Origin: Actinomycetota bacterium
Lineage (GTDB): Bacteria; Actinomycetota; Actinomycetes; S36-B12; UBA5976
Direction of reading: 5' to 3'
NCBI GenBank assembly: GCA_017853815.1
Contig: JAFMIT010000007.1
Location: forward strand, 1 to 29,642
DNA length: 29,642 nt
A model generated the notes under the pieces. The model did no database searches. It worked only from the letters and a program-made list of their open reading frames with translations, and was not told the origin of the DNA. Position 1 is the first letter of the stretch. Every line of letters begins with the position of its first letter. The translations under genes and the position numbers were made by a program. Below, in pieces: positions 1-5,793 of the stretch.

Positions 1-63
1 GTTAATCTGATTCACCAAACATGGCGCGACGGTTCACTCGTTGCGGGTAAGGGTCTTTCATGA
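1..63 (+). CDS. C-terminal end of an upstream gene, probably imidazolonepropionase (HutI-like amidohydrolase)
   Basis: The first frame is open from base 1 and ends at a TGA (61-63) that overlaps the hutH start in an ATGA arrangement, so the two are translationally coupled. Only 20 residues are visible, ending in WRDGSLVAGKGLS. This resembles the last strand of amidohydrolase-superfamily enzymes (a valine-rich strand, then W-x-D-G-x-L-V). Imidazolonepropionase, which cleaves the ring product made after urocanate, would fit a hut operon, and actinobacterial HutI proteins end in a similar way. The fragment is too short to exclude other amidohydrolases such as formimidoylglutamate deiminase. The real start lies outside the window. 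Confidence 0.55.
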   Translation, partial: VNLIHQTWRDGSLVAGKGLS

Positions 64-1568
64 CAACGCAGGCAGTCGTTCTTCACACCGCGGGCACCAC
101 TCGCGCCGATGTTGTCGCGGTTGCGCGGCATGACGCACACGTTGTGATTGGTGCTGATGCACTTGCCGCAATGTCAAAAAGCCGTGCACATATTGACGCT
201 ATGGCGCAATCTGAGGTTCCGGTCTACGGAGTCTCAACCGGATTCGGTGCGCTTGCTACAAGGCATATCAGCCCAGAAGATCGCTCTCAACTTCAACGTT
301 CGCTTATCCGGTCTCACGCTGCTGGTACGGGCGAACCAGTAGAGCGCGAAGTCGTTCGCGCGTTGATGTTCTTGCGCCTCAAAACGTTGTGCAGCGGTCA
401 CACTGGTATTCGCCCCGTAGTTGCTCAAACAATGGCTGACATCTTGAACGCCGGCATTACGCCGCTAGTGCGTGAGTTTGGATCGCTCGGTTGCAGTGGT
501 GATCTTGCGCCGTTATCGGCCTGCGCCCTGGTGCTTATGGGTGAGGGCGAAGCAGTTGGTGCTGATGGCGTTGCTCGACCAGTGCCTGAATTGCTTGCAG
601 CTGCGGGGATTAGGCCAGTGGAATTGCAAGAAAAAGAAGGCTTGGCACTTATTAATGGCACCGACGGCATGCTGGGCATGCTGGTGCTTGCTATTGATGA
701 TGTTGAACATCTTCTTAACGCCGCTGACGTTGTCGCCGCGATGAGTGTGGAGGCGTTGCTCGGCACTGATGCAGTTTTTATTCCTGAATTGCATGAGCCG
801 CTCCGCCCGCACCCAGGTCAAGCAGTTTCGGCGGCTCGCATGCTTGCGACGCTGAAGGACAGTGGCATCGTCGCGTCACACAAAGTCAATGATGATCGCG
901 TCCAAGACGCTTATTCACTTCGCTGCGCTCCGCAGGTCACTGGCGCAGTCCGCGACACAGTGACTCACTGCATCACAGTGGCTGAACGCGAACTCGCCGC
1001 GGCGGTCGACAATCCAGTTGTTCTCGACGATGGTCGACTCTCCAGCAACGGAAATTTCCATGGTGCGCCCGTTGCCTATGCCTTGGATTTCCTCGCGATT
1101 CCGATGGCTGACCTCGCGTCGATGTCCGAACGCCGCACCGACCGCATGCTCGATCGACATCGTTCTCATGGCCTCAATCCGTTCTTGGCTCACGATCCAG
1201 GTGTTGATTCAGGATTGATGATTGCTCAGTACACGCAGGCTGGTCTGGTGTCGGACATGAAGCGGCTAGCCGTACCTGCAAGCGTCGATTCGATTCCTTC
1301 GTCTGCGATGCAGGAAGACCACGTGTCGATGGGCTGGCATGCGGGCCGCAAGTTGCGCCGCGCTGTGTCCAACCTGACTCAGGTGATTGGAATCGAACTC
1401 ATGGCCGCCGCACGCGCTATTGAAATGCGGGCGCCGCTGGCTCCTTCACCTCTCACTCAGGCAGTGATTACACAACTACGGACCACGGTGGCCGGTCCGG
1501 GACCTGACCGATACCTGTCGCCAGAACTCATCGCTTCGGCCGAGTTTGTCCGTCAGCACGGCTGGTAA
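60..1568 (+). CDS. hutH: histidine ammonia-lyase (histidase)
   Basis: Converts L-histidine to trans-urocanate and ammonia, the first step of histidine degradation, in the cytoplasm. The 502-residue length is normal for the family. The catalytic tyrosine segment YGVSTGFG lies at residues 56-63, the MIO-forming tripeptide at 145-147 within GSLGCSGDLAPL, and the conserved QEDHVSMGW block begins at 418. The MIO precursor is Cys-Ser-Gly rather than the textbook Ala-Ser-Gly; I recall the same form in actinobacterial histidases, so it should be active. The ATG at 60 overlaps the stop of the preceding gene, which supports this start and co-transcription with other hut genes to the left. Two small hairpins surround and follow the stop. 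Downstream genes belong to a different pathway (fructose PTS). Function is confident. Confidence 0.97.
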   Translation: MTTQAVVLHTAGTTRADVVAVARHDAHVVIGADALAAMSKSRAHIDAMAQSEVPVYGVSTGFGALATRHISPEDRSQLQRSLIRSHAAGTGEPVEREVVRALMFLRLKTLCSGHTGIRPVVAQTMADILNAGITPLVREFGSLGCSGDLAPLSACALVLMGEGEAVGADGVARPVPELLAAAGIRPVELQEKEGLALINGTDGMLGMLVLAIDDVEHLLNAADVVAAMSVEALLGTDAVFIPELHEPLRPHPGQAVSAARMLATLKDSGIVASHKVNDDRVQDAYSLRCAPQVTGAVRDTVTHCITVAERELAAAVDNPVVLDDGRLSSNGNFHGAPVAYALDFLAIPMADLASMSERRTDRMLDRHRSHGLNPFLAHDPGVDSGLMIAQYTQAGLVSDMKRLAVPASVDSIPSSAMQEDHVSMGWHAGRKLRRAVSNLTQVIGIELMAAARAIEMRAPLAPSPLTQAVITQLRTTVAGPGPDRYLSPELIASAEFVRQHGW

Positions 1569-1590
1569 CAGCCATCTGCACGGTTGTGCA
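1560..1590 (+). terminator. two small hairpins at the hutH stop, weak terminator candidate
   Basis: GGCTG (1560-1564) pairs with CAGCC (1569-1573) around a GTAA loop, which is a GNRA-type tetraloop and contains the hutH stop codon. Directly after it, TGCAC (1577-1581) pairs with GTGCA (1586-1590) around GGTT. Neither is followed by a T-run, so intrinsic termination is only a possibility; they may instead protect the 3' end of the hut mRNA. Confidence 0.35.
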
Positions 1591-1623
1591 TGCGTCGGCC
1601 CATTCACCCAGAATGATTACGGA

Positions 1624-1747
1624 GAGTAATTTTTCGGTTACTCGCTGCCCGTATTTATTTGATTGTTACCGAAACGGGCTCAATCAAGCGTAGACACGCG
1701 GACAAATCGTGAGCAAAATTCTGCCAACGGCTTGAGTTTGCCCGTTT
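1624..1747 (+). promoter_or_regulatory. leader/operator region of the fructose PTS operon with competing inverted repeats
   Basis: The 196-base gap upstream of the DeoR-type gene is rich in inverted repeats. GAGTAA (1624-1629) pairs with TTACTC (1638-1643). TTTCGGTTAC (1632-1641) matches GTTACCGAAA (1665-1674) in inverted orientation with one mismatch. GCCCGT (1647-1652) pairs with ACGGGC (1674-1679). The longer arm AAACGGGC (1672-1679) then TCAAGC (1684-1689) pairs with GCTTGA (1730-1735) then GCCCGTTT (1740-1747). The last two pairings use the same ACGGGC, so they exclude each other. This could be a set of binding sites for the adjacent DeoR-family protein or an RNA switch in the leader. 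The sequence alone does not decide. Confidence 0.45.
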
Positions 1748-1764
1748 TGATTTCAGGGAGTCAC

Positions 1765-2526
1765 GTGTACGCACCGGAACGCCATCGAGCAATCCTCGAG
1801 GCTGTCACCCGTGATGGGCGTGCATCCGTTGTAGATCTCTCTGATTCGCTCGCAGTCGCACCAGAAACAATTCGCCGCGATCTCTCAAATCTTGAGCGCC
1901 AAGGACTAGTTCGTCGCGTACACGGCGGGGCGATGCCAGCTGCGCGACTTGCGTTCGAGCCGACAGTCGATACCCGCATCAACGAGCATCAGGACGAGAA
2001 GTTTCGGATTGCGCAGGCGGCGCTCGCCGAAGTGCCTGCCGAAGGCGCGATCATTGTTGACGCTGGCACGACTACTGGAACGCTGCTTACTCTCATTCCA
2101 GACACATACGAGCTCACGGTCGTCACCAACTCAGTTCTCCACGCAGCCGCGCTTGCGCATCGGCAGAACATCACCGTGCTGATGCTTGGTGGCAGGGTTC
2201 GCTCGCGGACCATGGCGTGTGTCGACGAATGGGCGATTGATGGTCTCAAGGGTCTGTACGCGGATGTTGCGTTCGTGGGCAGCAACGGCATCACTGCTGA
2301 TCGCGGGTTGACGACACCTGATCGCAAAGAAGCGGCTATCAAGAACGCGATGCTGCTCGCAGCTCGCCGTCGCATCGTGCTGGCTGACAACACCAAGTTC
2401 GGTGTCAATCACTTTGCATCGTTCGGCAGTCTTGAAGACGTAGATGTCGTGATTACAGATGCCCTCGTTGACGATGATGTGGCTGACGAAATTGAAGCAG
2501 CCGGTCCAGTCGTGGTGCGCGCATGA
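1765..2526 (+). CDS. DeoR-family transcriptional regulator of the fructose PTS operon
   Basis: A sugar-phosphate-responsive repressor, most likely controlling the operon it heads. From the GTG at 1765 it is 253 residues, normal for DeoR proteins. The N-terminus holds the winged-helix domain (about residues 5-58), ending in the family signature with IRRDL, then LVRRVHGG. The sensor domain follows, with the DAGTTT phosphate-binding loop near residue 93 and the conserved VGSNGI and TTPD segments. I chose GTG 1765 over the upstream TTG at 1663 because an AGGGAG ribosome-binding sequence sits just before it and the HTH begins directly after. It overlaps fruK by ATGA. By analogy with other fru operons the effector is probably fructose-1-phosphate; this is inference. 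Confidence 0.9.
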   Translation: MYAPERHRAILEAVTRDGRASVVDLSDSLAVAPETIRRDLSNLERQGLVRRVHGGAMPAARLAFEPTVDTRINEHQDEKFRIAQAALAEVPAEGAIIVDAGTTTGTLLTLIPDTYELTVVTNSVLHAAALAHRQNITVLMLGGRVRSRTMACVDEWAIDGLKGLYADVAFVGSNGITADRGLTTPDRKEAAIKNAMLLAARRRIVLADNTKFGVNHFASFGSLEDVDVVITDALVDDDVADEIEAAGPVVVRA

Positions 2527-3467
2527 TCATCACCGTCACGTTGAATCCGAGCATTGATCGCACCATTGCGGTGGGCGAACTTCGTCGTGGTGGCGTCAAT
2601 CGTGCAGAACTCATCCGTCTCGATGCTGCCGGCAAAGGTGTGAACGTTTCACGCGCACTTGCCGCGTACGGAATCGACACTCATGCAGTCATGGTTGGAG
2701 CCGGCCTCGGAAGCGAGTGGATGTCTGAGCAGTTGACGGCACAAAACATTTCGCACTCCATGGTGATGGCTCAGGGAATCACTCGCAGCAACCTGACTTT
2801 GGTCGAAGCCGACGGAACTGTCACCAAAATCAACGAGCCTGGTGTCACTATGACGCCAGAAATTTTGGCAGCAATCGAAGGTGCCCTGGATGCGCTTGAT
2901 CTCGAAAACAATTGGGTTGTTTTGGCGGGTCGGTTGAATCCTGGCGCTACCGATGACACCTACGCTCGACTTGTGCAACATGCGAAAGCAAGAGGAGCTC
3001 GAGTTGTGCTCGACGCGAGCGGCGCTGCACTGGCGGCCGCAGTTCATGCTGGCGGCCCAGACTTGATCAAACCTAATCAGCATGAGCTCGGCGGACTTGT
3101 CGGTCGAGAACCAGGTTCAATTTCCGATGCCGTGGTGTCGGCACGTGAAGTGATTGATCGCGGTGTGGGTGCGGTGCTGTGCAGCCTGGGCGCTGACGGA
3201 GCCCTCTACGTCACTTCAAATGATGTCGTTCATGTCGAGCCCGCTCACGCGGTTGTCGGTACGCCAGTAGGTGCGGGCGACATTCTGCTCGCGACATTTC
3301 TCGCTGGTGGCGCCACAGTGGATGCACTTCCAGGCGCTGTCCAATGGTCGGCCGCGTCAGTTGCACTGCCTGGTACCGCTATTCCAACACCAGAACAGGC
3401 AGCGGCAGTTGAAGTGCTTGTTCATTCTTCCGTTGATTTCGAACGTCAGTTAGTAGAGGTTGCCTAA
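2523..3467 (+). CDS. fruK: 1-phosphofructokinase (PfkB family)
   Basis: Phosphorylates fructose-1-phosphate, the product of fructose PTS uptake, to fructose-1,6-bisphosphate, feeding glycolysis. It has 314 residues, as expected. The start MIITVTLNPSID is diagnostic of this subfamily. A substrate-binding segment lies at 36-46 (AAGKGVNVSRA, where most homologues have PGGKG), a KPN-x-HE segment at 183-188, and the ATP-binding and catalytic GAGD at 250-253 with Asp253 as the base. Its ATG overlaps the regulator stop and its TAA overlaps the EIIA start (TAATG), so the genes are translationally coupled. A tagatose-6-phosphate kinase reading is possible from sequence alone, but the fructose PTS context favours FruK. 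Confidence 0.94.
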   Translation: MIITVTLNPSIDRTIAVGELRRGGVNRAELIRLDAAGKGVNVSRALAAYGIDTHAVMVGAGLGSEWMSEQLTAQNISHSMVMAQGITRSNLTLVEADGTVTKINEPGVTMTPEILAAIEGALDALDLENNWVVLAGRLNPGATDDTYARLVQHAKARGARVVLDASGAALAAAVHAGGPDLIKPNQHELGGLVGREPGSISDAVVSAREVIDRGVGAVLCSLGADGALYVTSNDVVHVEPAHAVVGTPVGAGDILLATFLAGGATVDALPGAVQWSAASVALPGTAIPTPEQAAAVEVLVHSSVDFERQLVEVA

Positions 3468-3910
3468 TGTCCGTATTTGCAGCAGAGCTCATCGATCTGG
3501 AGTTGGTGGCGAGCGACAAGGTCGCTGCTATCACTTCGCTCGCAGAGCGTGCGGTGGCCGCAGGTCGCGGAAGCGATGCGAGTCAGATTGTTAAGGACGT
3601 TATCGCTCGCGACGAGATGGGAACCCCACAGTTTGACGGTGTCGCTATTCCACATGCTCGCAGCGCCGGCATTGATGTCGCTTCCGTGCTTGTAGCGCGC
3701 AGCGCTGACGGAGTTGTCTTCGATCCCGAAGAGCCCGGCGCAGACGTGATTTTCATGATTCTCGTGCCAGAAGGCGGCGGGGACGAACACATTGCCATCT
3801 TGTCGGGACTTGCCCGTCGATTGATGGATCCAGAATTTACGGCTGCACTCCGCACTTCAGAATCCGCTGAAGCGCTCGTGGCTGTACTCAGCAATGGAGA
3901 GGGAAACTGA
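3467..3910 (+). CDS. PTS fructose-specific EIIA component
   Basis: Accepts phosphate from HPr on a histidine and passes it to EIIB in the fructose phosphotransferase system, in the cytoplasm. At 147 residues it is a single-domain EIIA of the fructose/mannitol (Ntr-like) fold. The phosphorylated histidine is His63 within GVAIPHAR (residues 58-65), the family active-site sequence. It is encoded separately from EIIB and EIIC rather than as the fused FruA seen in many bacteria. Start and stop overlap fruK and EIIB by a few bases, indicating coupled translation. The short hydrophobic tract near 93-100 is a core strand and not a membrane segment. Confidence 0.94.
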   Translation: MSVFAAELIDLELVASDKVAAITSLAERAVAAGRGSDASQIVKDVIARDEMGTPQFDGVAIPHARSAGIDVASVLVARSADGVVFDPEEPGADVIFMILVPEGGGDEHIAILSGLARRLMDPEFTAALRTSESAEALVAVLSNGEGN

Positions 3911-4221
3911 TGAAAATCGTCGCAGTTACTTCCTGTGCTACCGGTATTGCCCATACGTATATGGCTGCCGAAGCACTCGAGCGCGCAGCTAAAGCAGCTG
4001 GCCACGAAATCTGGGTGGAGACCCAGGGCGCTGGCGGCCTCAAGCCAATTCCTGCAGACATCATTGCGGCAGCAGATGTGTGCATCTTTGCAAATGACGT
4101 CGGTGTTCGCGATGCAGATCGCTTCGCTCACCTTCCCATTGTGAAGTCGATTCCAAAACAAGCAATCAAAGACTCTGCAGCTCTCATTAAAGAAGCTGAA
4201 GAGAAGGTTGCAAGCGCTTAA
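3910..4221 (+). CDS. PTS fructose-specific EIIB component
   Basis: Carries phosphate on a cysteine and transfers it to fructose bound in EIIC, giving fructose-1-phosphate. At 103 residues it is a stand-alone IIB domain. Cys9 in TSCATGIAHT is the phosphorylation site and the sequence is the classic fructose IIB signature (C-x-x-G-x-A-H-T). A second conserved block, VETQGAGG, follows at about 36-43. The start overlaps the EIIA stop at A3910. The stop codon TAA lies in the centre of the perfect palindrome GCGCTTAAGCGC (4214-4225), the first of four inverted repeats before the EIIC gene. The family call is secure. Confidence 0.95.
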   Translation: MKIVAVTSCATGIAHTYMAAEALERAAKAAGHEIWVETQGAGGLKPIPADIIAAADVCIFANDVGVRDADRFAHLPIVKSIPKQAIKDSAALIKEAEEKVASA

Positions 4222-4310
4222 GCGCACACAGGTTTCTGCTTAAGGGAAGCAGAAAGGTCAGATTGCACGTGCATCTGGCAGGCAAGACCGCTGCGAGGAA
4301 TCCCTCGTAG
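4214..4310 (+). promoter_or_regulatory. structured segment between the EIIB and EIIC genes: four consecutive inverted repeats
   Basis: Genes to the left in this operon overlap, yet 116 bases separate EIIB from EIIC. The segment holds the palindrome GCGCTTAAGCGC (4214-4225), a perfect 9-bp hairpin TTTCTGCTT / AAGCAGAAA with a 5-base loop (4233-4255), a GCACGTGC dyad (4265-4272) flanked by AGAT and ATCT, and an 8-bp hairpin with one G-U pair and an AATC loop (4291-4310). No T-run follows any of them. A ribosome-binding sequence (AGAGAGGA) comes just after, before the GTG start of EIIC. This suggests RNA processing or stabilisation, an internal promoter with an operator dyad, or a regulatory RNA element. 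Confidence 0.6.
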
Positions 4311-4337
4311 TGAACAAGGGATAGAGAGGAAACAGCA

Positions 4338-5420
4338 GTGAGTGCTGGTTCTAATTTGCGTCAATGGTTGATGACCGGTGTTTCTTACATGATTCCGTTC
4401 GTCGCCGCTGGCGGTATTTTGATTGCATTGTCATTCCTTATTTCAGGTGACCCAGCTGGCTTCACCAGCTTGAACTACCAGAACGGTATTGACGGCGTTG
4501 ACGGAAGTGGCGCTGCTCTTGCCATGAACGTTCGCATCGGTGCAATTTTGTTCAGCCTCGCAATGGGCCCATGGAACTTCTTGCTTCCAGCTCTTGCAGG
4601 TTACATCGCATTCGGCATGGCTGATCGCCCAGGTCTCGTACCTGGCTTCGCAGCTGGCTACTTCGCTGGTGCAGTCGGCGCAGGCTTCCTCGGCGCACTT
4701 CTCGGTGGTCTCATCGCAGGTGCTGTTGCTCAGGCAATCAGCAACTGGAATGTTCCATCTGCAATTCGCCCATTGATGCCATTGGTGATCAACCCATTGC
4801 TCGCAACCGTCGTTGTCGGTACCGCAATGGTGACCCTTGGCAAGCTCATCGTCACCCCATTGAACACGGGTGCAAATGACTGGCTCACCCAGCAGGCAGG
4901 TGCTTCGGCAATCCTCCTCGGCGTGATTATCGGTTTGATGATGGCATTCGACATGGGTGGTCCAATCAACAAGGTCGCTTACACCTTCGGTGTGGCTTCT
5001 CTTACTGCAGCTAACGGTGCAGGCACCACGGTCATGGCATGCGTCATGGCAGCTGGTATGACCCCTCCATTGGGTCTTGCACTCGCAACCGTTCTCCGCA
5101 AGAACCTCTTCAACGATGCTGAGCGCGAACAGGGCAAGGCTGCATTCGTTTTGGGTCTCACCTTCATCACCGAAGGTGCAATCCCATTCGCAGCTGCTGA
5201 CCCAATCCGCGTGATCCCATCGATCATGGCTGGTTCTGCAGTTGCAGGCGCTGTTGTTGCCGCTACTCAGGCAACCCTCAGCGCTCCTCACGGCGGCATC
5301 GCTGTTTTGCCTTTGATCGGCAATGCAGGTGCATTCTTGCTCGCACTCGTTGCAGGCACCGTCGTCACTGCACTTCTCGTCTCTGCACTCAAGGGTGCAA
5401 ACCAGAAGGCAGCTGCCTAA
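4338..5420 (+). CDS. PTS fructose-specific EIIC membrane component
   Basis: The membrane channel that binds and translocates fructose while it is phosphorylated by EIIB. It has 360 residues and is almost wholly hydrophobic, with about eight to ten membrane segments. The fructose-IIC hallmark stretches are visible: MIPFVAAGGILIAL near the N-terminus, ADRPGLVPGFAAGY, DMGGPINKVAYTFG and the substrate-loop block FITEGAIPFAAADP. The GTG start follows AGAGAGGA at good spacing. Codon use is strikingly biased compared with its neighbours: I find no GCG alanine codon and only one CCG proline codon, with GCA/GCT and CCA dominating. This is the mark of a very highly translated gene. It is bounded by structured RNA upstream and a strong hairpin downstream. 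Confidence 0.96.
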   Translation: MSAGSNLRQWLMTGVSYMIPFVAAGGILIALSFLISGDPAGFTSLNYQNGIDGVDGSGAALAMNVRIGAILFSLAMGPWNFLLPALAGYIAFGMADRPGLVPGFAAGYFAGAVGAGFLGALLGGLIAGAVAQAISNWNVPSAIRPLMPLVINPLLATVVVGTAMVTLGKLIVTPLNTGANDWLTQQAGASAILLGVIIGLMMAFDMGGPINKVAYTFGVASLTAANGAGTTVMACVMAAGMTPPLGLALATVLRKNLFNDAEREQGKAAFVLGLTFITEGAIPFAAADPIRVIPSIMAGSAVAGAVVAATQATLSAPHGGIAVLPLIGNAGAFLLALVAGTVVTALLVSALKGANQKAAA

Positions 5421-5426
5421 ATAAAC

Positions 5427-5490
5427 CCCGCTCACATTCACGGATGTGAGCAAAGCGGGTGGGTGGTCTTCGGGCCACCCACCTGCTCTA
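5427..5490 (+). terminator. tandem hairpins after the EIIC gene: strong terminator or attenuator before ptsH
   Basis: The first hairpin is a perfect 8-bp stem GCTCACAT / ATGTGAGC (5430-5437 with 5444-5451, loop TCACGG). The second pairs 5455-5468 with 5473-5486, a 14-bp mostly G-C stem with two G-U pairs, capped by an exceptionally stable C(TTCG)G tetraloop (5468-5473) and followed by TCTATTT. The 5' arm of the second stem can alternatively pair with CCCGCT (5427-5432 with 5454-5459), which would disturb its base. The structure fits a terminator with partial read-through into ptsH-ptsI, or a 3' protector of the EIIC message. Confidence 0.75.
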
Positions 5491-5508
5491 TTTCATAAAG
5501 GAAAGAAC

Positions 5509-5793
5509 ATGCCATCACAGGTCGTCACAGTTGCAAGTAGCGTTGGTTTGCACGCTCGTCCAGCATCGCTTCTCGTCAAAGCCGCAGCCTCATCCGGTCT
5601 CTCATGCACGATTGGTCGCGTGGGTGACAAGGCGGTGAACGCCGCTTCGATGCTCATGGTGCTCGCACTCGGTGTGAAGTTCGGCGAAGAGCTTGAGATC
5701 ACTGTGGCAGACGGTGAAAACGCGGATTCAGTACTCGGTACGCTTGCCGACATTGTTGGCACAAATCACGACGAGGACAACCCCCACGCATGA
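5509..5793 (+). CDS. ptsH: phosphocarrier protein HPr
   Basis: The small cytoplasmic phosphate shuttle between enzyme I and EIIA. From the ATG at 5509, preceded by an AAAGGAAAG ribosome-binding sequence, it has 94 residues, close to the usual 85-90. The phosphorylated residue is His15 in GLHARPAS (residues 13-20), exactly where the family has it. A serine corresponding to regulatory Ser46 of Firmicutes is at 47 within NAASM, but no HPr kinase is seen here and most actinobacteria lack it. An upstream in-frame start at 5446 would translate through the terminator stem and is rejected. Its stop overlaps the ptsI start (ATGA). Confidence 0.96.
   Translation: MPSQVVTVASSVGLHARPASLLVKAAASSGLSCTIGRVGDKAVNAASMLMVLALGVKFGEELEITVADGENADSVLGTLADIVGTNHDEDNPHA

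Noticed and set aside
1663..1764. N-terminal extension of the DeoR regulator from a TTG at 1663
   Set aside because: The extra 34 residues are not DeoR-like, cover the inverted-repeat region, and a ribosome-binding site sits before the GTG at 1765.
4443..5453. A 336-codon open frame on the minus strand opposite the EIIC gene
   Set aside because: Its product is extremely rich in Cys, His and Glu without any domain. It exists because the EIIC codon bias removes stop codons on the opposite strand.
5446..5508. Earlier start for HPr inside the hairpin region
   Set aside because: It would add 21 residues ahead of a normal HPr N-terminus and translate through a 14-bp stem; the ATG at 5509 has a good ribosome-binding site and puts the active histidine at 15.
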